NCBI GenBank assembly: GCA_963708855.1
Contig: CAVPUM010000001.1
Span: forward strand, 253,491-317,490
Source: CAIWHR01 sp963708855
Lineage (GTDB): Bacteria; Pseudomonadota; Gammaproteobacteria; Burkholderiales; Casimicrobiaceae
Reading direction: 5' to 3'
Length of the DNA: 64,000 nucleotides
The first letter of the stretch is position 1, and every line of letters starts with the position of its first letter. The translations under genes and the position numbers were made by a program. The notes beneath the pieces were generated by a model. That model saw only the letters and a list, made by a program, of their open reading frames with translations. It did not search any database and was not told the origin of the DNA. Below are positions 45,552-54,610 of this stretch, in pieces.

Positions 45552-47551
45552 TTTCCGGTCTCGATCGGTTCGTCGATGGGCTCGTCGATGCGCTCGTTGC
45601 GGCCGCGGAACCGCTCGGGCAGCATGGCGTCGTAGGGCATCAACGCTTCCTGGACGGCGAAACGCGGCGCGCCGGCCATCTTCTGCTTCATGGCCTCGAC
45701 CGCGGCGGTTCGCCCAGGCGTTTCCGGGTGGTCGACATAGTCCTTCGCGCCGTAGCCGCGCCAGCCGGGCGGCAACTCCATCAGGTTGACGTCGAGCGCC
45801 TCGTAGGCGAACGTCGGCAGCGTGTCGGCATCGTTGCGCCACGTCGCCAGCGTGCGCTTCAGCCATTCGGCGTCGTTGCGGCGCGGGAAGTCCTGCCGGA
45901 AGTGCGCGCCGCGGCTCTCGGTGCGGGTGAGCGCGCCGTACGCGATGCACAGCGCCACCTTCAGCATCTTCTGGGTGCGGTACGCGGTGACGAGCTCGGG
46001 ATTGGCGCCGCGCGCCTTCTCGCGCAGGCCGATGTTGCGGCTCCTGACCAGCAGCTGCTGCAGCTCGTCGACCGCCGCCTGCAGGTCCTCGCCACGGCGG
46101 AAGATGCCGACCTTGGCCGTCATCAGGTCCTGCATGCGCGCCTTGATCGCGGAGGCGTCCTCGGTGCCGCGGCCGTCGATCAGCGTGTCGAGTTTCGCCT
46201 GTTCCCGCCGCAGGAAGCCGTGGACAAGGGACGTCGGAATGTCGGCTTCGTTTTCGATGCGATCGCAGTAGTCGGCGATGTACTCGCCGACGATCATTCC
46301 GGCGACCACGGTTTCGGCGACCGAGTTGCCGCCCAGCCGGTTGAAGCCGTGCATGTCCCAGCAGGCGGCTTCGCCGGCGGCGAAGAGGCCCTTCAGGTTC
46401 GGGCTCTCGCCGGTGTGGCCCGTACGCACGCCGCCCATCGTGTAATGCTGCGCCGGCCGCACGGGGATCCAGTCCTTGGTCGGGTCCACACCCATGAAGT
46501 AGTGGCAGATCTCGAAGACTTCGCGCAGATTGGTCCGGATGTGCTTCTCGCCCAGCAGGGTGATGTCGAGCCAGATGTGGTCGCCGAAGCGGTTCTTGGC
46601 GCCCTTGCCCTTGGCGATGTGCTCTTCCATCCGCCGGCTCACGACGTCGCGCGAAGCGAGCTCCTTCTTCTCCGGCTCGTAGTCCGGCATGAAGCGGTGG
46701 CCGTCGACGTCCTTCAGCAAGCCGCCGTCGCCGCGACAGCCTTCCGTGACGAGGATGCCGGCGGGAAAGATGCCGGTCGGGTGGAACTGGATCGCCTCCA
46801 TGTTGCCCAGGGTGGCGATGCCCGTTTCCAGCGCGAGCGCGCTGCCGATGCCTTCGCAGATCACCGCGTTGGTCGTCACGCGGTAGATCCGGCCGGCGCC
46901 GCCGCTGGCGATGGTGGTGGCCTTGGCCACGTAGGCGACGAGCTCGCCGGTGATGAGGTTGCGCACGATGGCGCCATAGCAGCGGCCCGCGTCGTGGATG
47001 AGCGCGATGGCCTCGGTGCGCTCGTGCACGGGGATCTTTGCACCGATCGCCTGGTCGCTCATCGTCTGCAGCATCGCGTGGCCGGTGCCGTCCGAGACGT
47101 AGCAGGTGCGCCACTTCTTGGTGCCGCCGAAGTCCCGCTGCGCAACGAGGCCGTGGGCTTCGTCGCGCTCGGTGATCGTCACCTTCTGGCCGTTGATGAT
47201 GACCGTGCGGTCGCCGCGGCGCACACGGCTCCACGGCACGCCCCACGCGGCCAGCTCGCGCACCGCCTTGGGCGCCGTGTTGACGAACATCCGGACCACC
47301 TTCTGGTCGGCACCCCAGTCGCTGCCGCGGACCGTGTCCTCGAAGTGAACGTCCTCGGTGTCGCCCTGACCCTTGATCACGTTGGCGAGCGAGGCCTGCA
47401 TCCCGCCCTGCGCCGCCGCCGAATGCGAGCGCTTGGGCGGCACCAGCGACAGGATGATCACGTCGTGGCCGCGGCGTTTCGCGCCGATCGCCACCCGCAG
47501 GCCCGCCAGCCCGCCGCCGATCACGAGGACGTCGGTGTAGATGACCTTCAT
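45548..47551 (-). CDS. frdA: Fumarate reductase flavoprotein subunit
   Basis: A 667-residue flavoprotein. The FAD Rossmann loop is VLVIGGGLAGLRVAIG and the covalent flavin His is His43 in RSHSAAAQGG. The dicarboxylate site includes FHPTGIFPAGILVTEGCRG and QHYTMGGVRT. It reduces fumarate to succinate (or the reverse) at the cytosolic face. Sequence features and gene order C-A-B are those of epsilonproteobacterial QFR rather than the E. coli FrdABCD or SdhCDAB type. Confidence 0.96.
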   Translation of the reverse strand: MKVIYTDVLVIGGGLAGLRVAIGAKRRGHDVIILSLVPPKRSHSAAAQGGMQASLANVIKGQGDTEDVHFEDTVRGSDWGADQKVVRMFVNTAPKAVRELAAWGVPWSRVRRGDRTVIINGQKVTITERDEAHGLVAQRDFGGTKKWRTCYVSDGTGHAMLQTMSDQAIGAKIPVHERTEAIALIHDAGRCYGAIVRNLITGELVAYVAKATTIASGGAGRIYRVTTNAVICEGIGSALALETGIATLGNMEAIQFHPTGIFPAGILVTEGCRGDGGLLKDVDGHRFMPDYEPEKKELASRDVVSRRMEEHIAKGKGAKNRFGDHIWLDITLLGEKHIRTNLREVFEICHYFMGVDPTKDWIPVRPAQHYTMGGVRTGHTGESPNLKGLFAAGEAACWDMHGFNRLGGNSVAETVVAGMIVGEYIADYCDRIENEADIPTSLVHGFLRREQAKLDTLIDGRGTEDASAIKARMQDLMTAKVGIFRRGEDLQAAVDELQQLLVRSRNIGLREKARGANPELVTAYRTQKMLKVALCIAYGALTRTESRGAHFRQDFPRRNDAEWLKRTLATWRNDADTLPTFAYEALDVNLMELPPGWRGYGAKDYVDHPETPGRTAAVEAMKQKMAGAPRFAVQEALMPYDAMLPERFRGRNERIDEPIDEPIETGK

Positions 47552-48330
47552 TTGGGCACCCCCTGCGGGGTGGCTTGCAGCGCGGCGGGAACGTAGGGCT
47601 GGCCGTAATTCGGCGCGTGCGCGATGCCGATCTTGATGTAGGCGGCGAGCGTGGCGAAGCCAAGGACGAGGAAGAACACGGTCAGCGCCCACTTGAGCGT
47701 CTTCAGGCGCTTGCGTGTCGCATTGGGATCGGGCCCCGCGAACCAGCCCCACTTCACCGCCAGCCGGTAGAGGCCGATGCCGCCGTGCAATTCGACGGCG
47801 AGCAGCAGGAGGATGTAGAGCGGCCAGTAGTGGCCGGTCCACACGCGGTCCCCGGACTCATAGGGACCGATCAGCTCCGGATGCGTCAGCATGATGTAGA
47901 CATGCGGCGCGGCGAGGAAGAACAGCGCAAAGCCGGTCAGCACCTGCCAGAACCAGAGCGTGGTGTCCTCGTGGCGCAGCATCCTCATGTGGCCACGGAA
48001 CAGCGTGAACTGCCGGTAATTGATCGGAAACTTGCGCACGGCGAGGAACGCGTGCACGACGATCATCGCGATGACCCCCGCGACGACGAACGAGACCATG
48101 ACGGGGTAGGAGCGGCCGAAGAAGAAATACCCTTCGAAGAACTTGGTGATCGTCCACATCGCGTCGTTGCTGATGAGGATCGTCGACACGAAGAACATGT
48201 GGCCCCACATGAACAGCGCGAGGAAGAGGCCGGTGCCGCTCTGGACGAGGTCGAGGCGCGCCGGCCACCGGCTCTTGCGCGCCGCGCCGGCGAGACCGAC
48301 GCCGGCAATGAGGCGGTTGCTCGATTCCAT
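47548..48330 (-). CDS. frdC: Fumarate reductase dihaem cytochrome b subunit (Wolinella type)
   Basis: A 260-residue, five-TM cytochrome b. The four haem-ligand His residues fall exactly at the Wolinella succinogenes FrdC numbers: His44 (MWGHMFF), His93 (VVHAF), His143 (APHVY) and His182 (ELHGG). Glu66 (menaquinol oxidation) and Glu180 (E-pathway) are also present. The fold therefore predicts menaquinol oxidation on the periplasmic side, with compensating proton transfer. ATG 48330 starts a frdCAB operon; an FNR-type box lies 140 bp upstream. Confidence 0.95.
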   Translation of the reverse strand: MESSNRLIAGVGLAGAARKSRWPARLDLVQSGTGLFLALFMWGHMFFVSTILISNDAMWTITKFFEGYFFFGRSYPVMVSFVVAGVIAMIVVHAFLAVRKFPINYRQFTLFRGHMRMLRHEDTTLWFWQVLTGFALFFLAAPHVYIMLTHPELIGPYESGDRVWTGHYWPLYILLLLAVELHGGIGLYRLAVKWGWFAGPDPNATRKRLKTLKWALTVFFLVLGFATLAAYIKIGIAHAPNYGQPYVPAALQATPQGVPK

Positions 48331-48635
48331 GAGTCGATTCCCCGTTCTGGTCGCGATTTTCCGGCAGGCCTGGCGCTGGCAGTCCGGAGCGGGCACGCGC
48401 GATACCACCCCATCTTCGCCTGCCCCGGCGAACCCCTACCGAAGCTTATGCCAGGCAACAAAGTGCCTCTTGACCTGCGTCAAAGGGCCGGGCAGCGACC
48501 GTGGATGTCCGCTTCCGGAGGGCGCGCCGCCAGCGACCGCGCACGCTGAAAACCCGGTTCGAGGACGCGGCATGATAGGGTTGCGCCGAAATTCACCCGT
48601 GCGGCCGACGTGGCCGACCCGACGAGCGAGCTGCC
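48331..48635. other. Divergent spacer frdC / methyltransferase
   Basis: A 305-bp spacer. It holds the frd promoter (FNR box at 48470-48483 and a CATAAG-like -10 near 48445-48450, read on the minus strand). About 48540-48635 is the leader of the divergent methyltransferase-like gene, with no other feature that I can see. Confidence 0.6.
48470..48483 (-). promoter_or_regulatory. FNR-type box of the frdCAB promoter
   Basis: A perfect dyad TTGAC-CTGC-GTCAA, differing from TTGAT-N4-ATCAA only at the inner base of each half. On the minus strand a CATAAG hexamer follows at 48450-48445, putting the box centre about 40 bp before the likely transcription start, the class II activator position. Regulation of frd by an FNR/Anr protein under low oxygen is expected. 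Confidence 0.65.
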
Positions 48636-49433
48636 ATGCCCCTCCCTCCCCTGGATACACGCGGCCTCGGCCCTGTCGCGCGGTTGCGAGCCCTGGTCCT
48701 CGAGGGACTGATCGCGGCGAACGAGCGCCGCGCCAAAGCCGCGCTGGAACGTATCCCCGCCCTGGCCGACGCCATTCGCAGGTATCAGGCGAGCTCCGAA
48801 GTGACCGGCATGTCCTGGTCGGACTACCTGACGCTCTACCGGGAAGTGCGCCGATACCGGCCGCAGGAAGTGCTAGAGCTCGGCTCCGGCGTTTCGACGG
48901 TGGTGCTCGCCTTTGCCCTCGTCGCCAATGCCGCCGACGGCTCGCCGCTCGGCCGGATCACGTCGATGGAGGAAGACCCCGATTGGCACCGCAACGCGAT
49001 GGCGTGCTTCCCCCCCGAGCTCGCCCCCGTCGCGGATTTCCTGCACAGCCCGAAAGTCGACGGCTATTACAAGATCTTCCGCGGAGTCCAGTACGCGTCG
49101 ATCCCGGAGCGGCCCTACGATTACGTGTTCTCGGACGGCCCGGAGCGCCATTCGCTCGTCAACGGCGACAAGTTGTTCGATCTCGACCTCATCCAGGTCG
49201 TTCGTCGCTCCGACCGGCCGATCCGCGCCGTGGTCGACAATCACTATCTGACGTTCTACGTGCTGCAGAAGGTGTTTGGCACGGAATTGGCGCGCTACAG
49301 TCCGACGCGCCGGCTGATGCTGGTGGGGCCGGTGACCCGGCACGACATCCGGCATCTGCGCAAGGAGAACTTCGTGCCCGACCTCCGCCTCGTCGGCCGC
49401 ACGGAGTTGAAGCTGCGGATGGCCCGGGACTGA
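48636..49433 (+). CDS. SAM-methyltransferase-fold hypothetical protein
   Basis: A 265-residue cytosolic protein. PQEVLELGSGVSTVVLAFAL (residues about 75-95) is a methyltransferase motif I, and RITSMEEDPDWHRNAM gives the acidic residue of motif II. DYVFSDGPERHS resembles motif IV. The C-terminal SRRLMLVGPVTRHDIRHLR has no family that I recognise. Such proteins often modify glycans or small molecules, but nothing adjacent supports a target. It stands alone between frdCAB and an ABC importer. Confidence 0.72.
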   Translation: MPLPPLDTRGLGPVARLRALVLEGLIAANERRAKAALERIPALADAIRRYQASSEVTGMSWSDYLTLYREVRRYRPQEVLELGSGVSTVVLAFALVANAADGSPLGRITSMEEDPDWHRNAMACFPPELAPVADFLHSPKVDGYYKIFRGVQYASIPERPYDYVFSDGPERHSLVNGDKLFDLDLIQVVRRSDRPIRAVVDNHYLTFYVLQKVFGTELARYSPTRRLMLVGPVTRHDIRHLRKENFVPDLRLVGRTELKLRMARD

Positions 49434-49507
49434 CGCCTGGGCGATACAATGCGCGCTGGCGGCGCGGGTCCCGTGCAGACGCGCGCCCGAAACTCCGGAG
49501 GAGAACC

Positions 49508-50833
49508 ATGGCTCGTCGACCCCTTCCCGCGCTTGACCGCGCACCCACCCTCCGCCTCGCCGCTGCGCTCATCGTTGCGTCGTTCGCATTCCCCGCCGCC
49601 GCGGAAACGGTGACGGTCATCACGTCGTTCCCGAAGGAACTGACCGCCGCCTACAAGAAGGCCTTCGAGGCCAAGTATCCGAACGACAAGCTCGAGATCC
49701 TGAACAAGAACACCGCGGCGGGCATCGCGTTCGTGCGCGAGCAGCCGGTGGGCAGCCGGCCGGAAATCTTCTGGGCTTCGGCCCCCGATGCGTTCGAAGT
49801 GCTGGCATCGTCGAAGCTCCTGCAGAAGTCGGACGCGCAGAACCCCGCGGTGCCCGCGAAGATCGGCAACTATCCGATCAACGATCCGGAAGGTTTCTAC
49901 CTCGGCCAGGCGCTCGCCGGATACGGGATCATGTGGAACACGCGCTATCTCGCGGCGAACAAGCTGCCCGAGCCGAAAGAGTGGGCCGATCTCGTCAATC
50001 CGGTCTACCACGGCCATCTGGCAATCTCGAGCCCGTCGCGGTCGGGCACCACGCACCTCACCGTGGAGACGATTCTGCAGGGCGAGGGCTGGGCGAAGGG
50101 CTGGGGCCAGCTCCTCGCGATCGCCGGCAACTGCGCGGCGATCACCGAGCGCAGCTTCGGCGTGCCGGACGGCGTGGCGAGCGGGCAGTACGGCATCGGG
50201 CTGGTGATCGACTTCTTCGGATTGGCGGCAATGAATTCCGGGCTGCCGGTGGAGTTCGTCTACCCGTCCGTGACGTCGATCGTTCCCGCCAACATCGCGC
50301 TCGTCGCCGGCTCGAAGGCACCGGAGGCCGGCAAGCGGTTCGTCCAGTTCGCGCTGTCCGACGAGGGGCAGGCGCTGCTGCTCGACAAGCAGATCAGCCG
50401 GCTGCCGGTGCTGCCCGCGACGTACGCGAAGGCGCCGGCCGGCTATCCCAACCCCTTCTCGGGCAAGATCCAGGCCAAGGTCAACTTCGACTCCAACCTG
50501 TCCGAATCACGCTACTACGTCGTCGTCGCGCTGTTCGACCAGCTGGTCACCTTCCGCCACAAGGAGCTCGCCGCGGCGGCCAAGGCGATCCAGGACGCGC
50601 AGAAGCGCGTCGGCACGCGATCAAGTCCGCAACTCGACGAGGCGCGGCGGCTCGTCTTCACGCCACCTCTCGACGACAAGCAGGCCACCGACGCGGCGCT
50701 CCTCGCTACGTTCAAGGCGGACAAGAAGGACGCCGACGCATCGAAGCGGCGCACGCAGATCGAAGAGGAATGGGCGGCGAAAGCCAAAGCCAATTACGCC
50801 AGGGCGGTCGAGCTCGCGAACGCGGTGAAATGA
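49508..50833 (+). CDS. ABC transporter substrate-binding protein (Fe3+/phosphonate type)
   Basis: A 441-residue periplasmic protein starting at ATG 49508 behind GGAGGAGAA. After the signal peptide, VTVITSFPKELTAAYKKAFEAKYPNDKLEI opens the FbpA/PotD-like family 1 fold. FWASAPDAFEVL and YGIGLVIDFFGLAAMNSGLPV line the cleft. It has about 100 extra C-terminal residues, rich in Lys/Ala helices, compared with FbpA. Ferric iron, 2-aminoethylphosphonate or a polyol are the usual ligands for this group, and I cannot tell which. It is the first gene of a three-gene importer. Confidence 0.88.
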   Translation: MARRPLPALDRAPTLRLAAALIVASFAFPAAAETVTVITSFPKELTAAYKKAFEAKYPNDKLEILNKNTAAGIAFVREQPVGSRPEIFWASAPDAFEVLASSKLLQKSDAQNPAVPAKIGNYPINDPEGFYLGQALAGYGIMWNTRYLAANKLPEPKEWADLVNPVYHGHLAISSPSRSGTTHLTVETILQGEGWAKGWGQLLAIAGNCAAITERSFGVPDGVASGQYGIGLVIDFFGLAAMNSGLPVEFVYPSVTSIVPANIALVAGSKAPEAGKRFVQFALSDEGQALLLDKQISRLPVLPATYAKAPAGYPNPFSGKIQAKVNFDSNLSESRYYVVVALFDQLVTFRHKELAAAAKAIQDAQKRVGTRSSPQLDEARRLVFTPPLDDKQATDAALLATFKADKKDADASKRRTQIEEEWAAKAKANYARAVELANAVK

Positions 50834-50885
50834 GCGCAGCGGCGGCGCGCTCCTCCACCGCGCCCGCCCGCTTTGCGCGAACGCG

Positions 50886-52604
50886 ATGACCGTCGCCGCC
50901 GGCGCGATCCGCGCGACACATGGCGGCGCGAGCGGCGCCTGGCTGCTCGCTTTGCCGGTCGCGGCGTTCATCGTCGTCTTTCTGGCCTGGCCCGTCGCGA
51001 CCGTCCTCTACACGGCATTCGCCGACGGCCAGGGTGGCTTCACGACCGGCCACATCGGGGCGTTCCTGTCGATCTCGCTGATGCGCGAGGCGTTCGTCAA
51101 CAGCCTGGTGGTGGCGCTGGGATCGGTTGCGTTTGCGACGCTCATCGCCGTTCCGCTCGCCTACCTGACGGTGCGTTTCGAGTTCCGCGGCGCGGCGCTG
51201 GTGCAGACGCTGGGCGTGCTGCCGCTCGTGATGCCGCCGTTCGTCGGCGCGGTGGCGCTGCAGCTCCTGTTCGGCCGCAACGGCTCGGTCAACCTGCTGC
51301 TCGGCGAGGCCTTCGGCATCCGCATCCCGTTCATGGACGGATTGAACGGCGTCATCTTCGTCGAAGGGCTGCATTATTTTCCCTTCATCCTGCTCAATCT
51401 CGTCGCCGCGCTCGGGAACATCGACGGGGCGATGGAGGAGGCGGCGCAAAACCTCGGCAGTCACGGCTTCCGGCTGTTCCGCCGTGTCGTGTTTCCGCTC
51501 GCGGCGCCGGGCTTCGTCGCGGGCGCGGCGCTCGTGTTCGTCAAGGTGTTCGACGACCTCGGCACGCCGCTCGTTCTGAACGTCACCAACATGCTCGCGC
51601 CGCAGGCGTACCTGCGCATCACGTCGGTCGGGCTCGAGGATCCGATCGGCTACGTGATCGCGCTGGTGATGATCGCTTTCTCGATCGGCGCGCTCGCGCT
51701 CTCCGCGCGGATCACCCGGGGTCGCGATTACGCGACGCTCACGCGCGGAGGCTCCTCCCTGCGCAAGCGGCCGCTCACCGGCAGCAGCGCGGTGCTGGCC
51801 TACGGCTGGGTGTTGCTGGTGCTGGCACTGGTGCTCTCGCCGCACCTCGGCCTGCTGCTCCTCTCGCTCGCCAAAGTGTGGAGCTTCTCGGTGCTGCCGG
51901 AGGGCTACACGCTGCGGCATTTCGCCCTCGTGCTCACCGATTCCGCGCCGATGATCGGCAACACGATGCTCTATTGCACGCTCGCCGCAGGCATCGACGT
52001 CGTCCTCGGCACCGCCATCGCGTACCTGTTGCTGCGCACGCGACTGCCGGGCCGGCAATGGCTCGACTGGGGCGCCTCCGCGGCGCTCGCGATCCCCGGC
52101 ATCGTGCTCGCGATCGGATACCTGCGCGCGTTTCGCGGCATCGAGCTGCCCTTCGTCGGCGGCGCGCTGACGGCGAGCTGGATCGCGATCATGCTGGCCT
52201 ACGCCGTGCGGCGGCTGCCGTACGCGGTGCGCTCGTGCGTGGCTGCGCTGCAACAGGTGCACGTTTCACTCGAGGAGGCGGCGCAGAGCCTCGGCGCCAA
52301 CCGCCGCCGCACCGCGCGCCGGATCGTGATTCCGCTGATGATGGGCGGGATCCTCGCCGGTTTCGTCACGAGCTTCATCACGGCCGCCGTCGAGCTCTCG
52401 GCGACGATCCTGCTCGCGACCAGCGAGTCGCAGGCACCGTTGTCCTACGGCATCTACCTCTACAACCAGAGCATCGCGACGCGCGGGCCCGCGGCGGCGC
52501 TGGGTGTGATCGCCATCGTGATCGTCGCGCTCGGAATGTATGCGTCGCAGCGTCTGCTCGAGGCGCGCGCCGGCGGCGCCAGGATCAGCGTGGACACCGA
52601 ATGA
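50886..52604 (+). CDS. Fused ABC transporter permease (FbpB/PhnU-V type)
   Basis: A 572-residue permease made of two homologous BPD_transp_1 halves (about residues 55-270 and 335-560), 12 TM in total. EAA-type loops occur as AMEEAAQNLGSHGFRLFRRVVFPLAAPGF and SLEEAAQSLGANRRRTARRIVIPLMMGG, where the ATPase docks. Fused permeases are typical of ferric and phosphonate importers. The stop overlaps the ATPase start by 4 bp. Confidence 0.92.
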   Translation: MTVAAGAIRATHGGASGAWLLALPVAAFIVVFLAWPVATVLYTAFADGQGGFTTGHIGAFLSISLMREAFVNSLVVALGSVAFATLIAVPLAYLTVRFEFRGAALVQTLGVLPLVMPPFVGAVALQLLFGRNGSVNLLLGEAFGIRIPFMDGLNGVIFVEGLHYFPFILLNLVAALGNIDGAMEEAAQNLGSHGFRLFRRVVFPLAAPGFVAGAALVFVKVFDDLGTPLVLNVTNMLAPQAYLRITSVGLEDPIGYVIALVMIAFSIGALALSARITRGRDYATLTRGGSSLRKRPLTGSSAVLAYGWVLLVLALVLSPHLGLLLLSLAKVWSFSVLPEGYTLRHFALVLTDSAPMIGNTMLYCTLAAGIDVVLGTAIAYLLLRTRLPGRQWLDWGASAALAIPGIVLAIGYLRAFRGIELPFVGGALTASWIAIMLAYAVRRLPYAVRSCVAALQQVHVSLEEAAQSLGANRRRTARRIVIPLMMGGILAGFVTSFITAAVELSATILLATSESQAPLSYGIYLYNQSIATRGPAAALGVIAIVIVALGMYASQRLLEARAGGARISVDTE

Positions 52605-53734
52605 CCGTGGAAACCCCGTTGACGGAAAGGCCGGGGGCGGCCGGCGTCGGCATCGAGATCGAAGGCGTCAACCTCGCCTACGGCGCCAACGTCGTGCTCC
52701 GCGACATTTCGCTTTCGATAGTCCCCGGCGAGTTCTTCGCGCTGCTCGGGCCTTCGGGGTCGGGCAAGTCGACGCTGCTGCGCCTGCTCGCCGGGTTCAA
52801 TCGCGCCAACGCGGGGCGGGTGCGGATCGCCGGCATCGACGTCGCTGCGCTGCCGCCATGGCAACGCGACGTCGGCATGGTGTTCCAGAACTACGCGCTG
52901 TGGCCGCATCTCACCGTGGGGGAGAACGTCGCTTTCGGACTCGAGGAGCGGCGCTGGCCGCGCAGCCGCATCCGGGCGCGCGTGCGCGACGTGCTCGAAC
53001 TCGTGAGCCTCGCCGGCTTCGACGACCGCCGCCCGGGTCAGCTCTCGGGCGGACAGCAGCAGCGCGTGGCGATCGCCCGTACGCTCGCCATCGAGCCGCG
53101 TGTGCTCCTGCTCGACGAACCGCTGTCGAACCTCGATGCGAAGCTGCGGGCGTCGACCGGGCTAGAACTGAAGCGGCTGCAGCGGCGGCTGGGAATCACC
53201 ACGGTCTTCGTTACGCATGACCAGCAGGAGGCGATGACCATCGCCGACCGACTGGCGGTGCTCGAACAAGGCGTGATCCAGCAGGTCGGCACGCCGCGCG
53301 AGCTCTACGATGCGCCGGTCAACCGGTTCGTCGCCGAGTTCGTCGGTTCCATCAATCTCTTTGCCGGCCACGTCCAGACCGGGCCGGCGGGCACCTGCAC
53401 GGTGGAAGTCGGCGGCCTCGGCCGCGTTGCCTTGCCGGCCGGTCGTGTCGCCGGCATCACGACGGGGGCCGGAGGAAAAGTGGCGGTCGCATTTCGTCCG
53501 CACGCCGTGCGGCTCGCCGGTACGGGGCCCTCCGAGGGGCTCGCGTTCGACGCCGAAGTCGGCACGACGGAATTCCTGGGCGAGTTCGTCCGGCACGAGC
53601 TCGTCGTCGGCGCACTGCGCGTCGTCGCCGACCTGCCCCACGCGCGCTTCGCCGAGGCGCAGGCACCGGGGGCGCGCGTGCGCCTCGTCGTCGCCCCCGA
53701 CGAAGTCCTGGTGCTCGCGGATCCGCCGCGCTGA
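52601..53734 (+). CDS. ABC transporter ATP-binding protein with TOBE domain
   Basis: A 377-residue ATPase of the CUT1/FbpC type. Walker A is LGPSGSGKSTLL, the Q-loop VFQNYALWPHL, signature QLSGGQQQRVAIART, Walker B VLLLDEPLSNLD, and the switch His in VTHDQQEAM. A C-terminal TOBE-like beta domain (residues 290-377) follows. It powers the importer formed with the two upstream genes. It is the last gene; the next is convergent. Confidence 0.95.
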   Translation: MTVETPLTERPGAAGVGIEIEGVNLAYGANVVLRDISLSIVPGEFFALLGPSGSGKSTLLRLLAGFNRANAGRVRIAGIDVAALPPWQRDVGMVFQNYALWPHLTVGENVAFGLEERRWPRSRIRARVRDVLELVSLAGFDDRRPGQLSGGQQQRVAIARTLAIEPRVLLLDEPLSNLDAKLRASTGLELKRLQRRLGITTVFVTHDQQEAMTIADRLAVLEQGVIQQVGTPRELYDAPVNRFVAEFVGSINLFAGHVQTGPAGTCTVEVGGLGRVALPAGRVAGITTGAGGKVAVAFRPHAVRLAGTGPSEGLAFDAEVGTTEFLGEFVRHELVVGALRVVADLPHARFAEAQAPGARVRLVVAPDEVLVLADPPR

Positions 53735-53762
53735 TGCCCGCCGGAGGCGCGGGCAGCGCCGG

Positions 53763-54455
53763 TCAGTGCAGCCGCTGCCGCGATTTGCGCGCGGTCTCGG
53801 ACACGGTTCCGCGACGCGCCCCCGCGCCCAGAACCCGCTTGGCGCTGCGGCGCTCCTGCCAGAAGCGATAGATCAGCACCGCGGCCACCGGCAGCTCGTC
53901 GATCAGCTCGGCGCGTTTTTCGTCGCTGTCGACCCATTCGGTGAAATCGTCGTCGCGATCACCGAACGCGAGTGCTTCGATCGGGAAGATCCAGTCGCGC
54001 GCATCCGGCGTGTCGAACAGCGGCTGCCACTCGTCGTCGCGCAGCTTGACGCCGGCCATGTAGCCTTCGCACCACGCAGCGCCCTCGGGCGGCATGCGCT
54101 CGCTGCCGCGCGCCTTCTCCTCGGGCAGGTAGAGCAGTGGCTTGAAGCGCGTCGGCGATTCGCCCAGCGTGCGCTGAATGCCGACCAGGTGCCGCAGCAC
54201 GAGCGCCATGATCTTCTGTGCCTGGTCGTTGTTGGCAAAGGCGGCGGCCGCGCTCTTGTTGCCTTCGCTCCACACCTGCGGCAGCCATTCCGACGGCTGT
54301 ATCGCGTCGGGCCCGGACACGATCGCCGCAAGATATCCGTCGAGCATCTCGAGATCCATGCAGTCGTGCGGGACCGCGTCGGACGCCAGGAAAGTCTCGA
54401 GTTCGTCGAGCTCGGATTCGGAGAGAGGTTCGTCGAGGGCGCGGGGATCGGTCAT
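53763..54455 (-). CDS. UPF0149 (YecA-like) protein without SEC-C
   Basis: A 230-residue cytosolic protein. LSESELDELETFLASDAVPHDCMDLEMLDGYLAAIVSGP and EGAAWCEGYMAGVKLRDDEW are UPF0149 landmarks. The C-terminus is basic and ends SETARKSRQRLH, lacking the zinc module found in the paralogue at 18814-19500. Function is unknown. It is divergent from the Crp/Fnr regulator gene. Confidence 0.85.
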   Translation of the reverse strand: MTDPRALDEPLSESELDELETFLASDAVPHDCMDLEMLDGYLAAIVSGPDAIQPSEWLPQVWSEGNKSAAAAFANNDQAQKIMALVLRHLVGIQRTLGESPTRFKPLLYLPEEKARGSERMPPEGAAWCEGYMAGVKLRDDEWQPLFDTPDARDWIFPIEALAFGDRDDDFTEWVDSDEKRAELIDELPVAAVLIYRFWQERRSAKRVLGAGARRGTVSETARKSRQRLH

Positions 54456-54610
54456 GGGAGGCTTTCGTCTGGGACTTTGCGTCGGAACCGCATATGATCC
54501 CCCGGCGCGACGATTGGCGCAACCGCGCCACCCGTGCTTGCCCCCGGGGCAGCGACACCGGGGCGCTGTGATACGCTAGCCCGCCCTCGCCATACGCCGA
54601 CGCCACGCCG

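Noticed and set aside
44757..48330. Standard succinate dehydrogenase sdhCDAB
   Set aside because: There is one five-TM dihaem cytochrome b instead of SdhC and SdhD, and the gene order is C-A-B as in QFR of Wolinella type.
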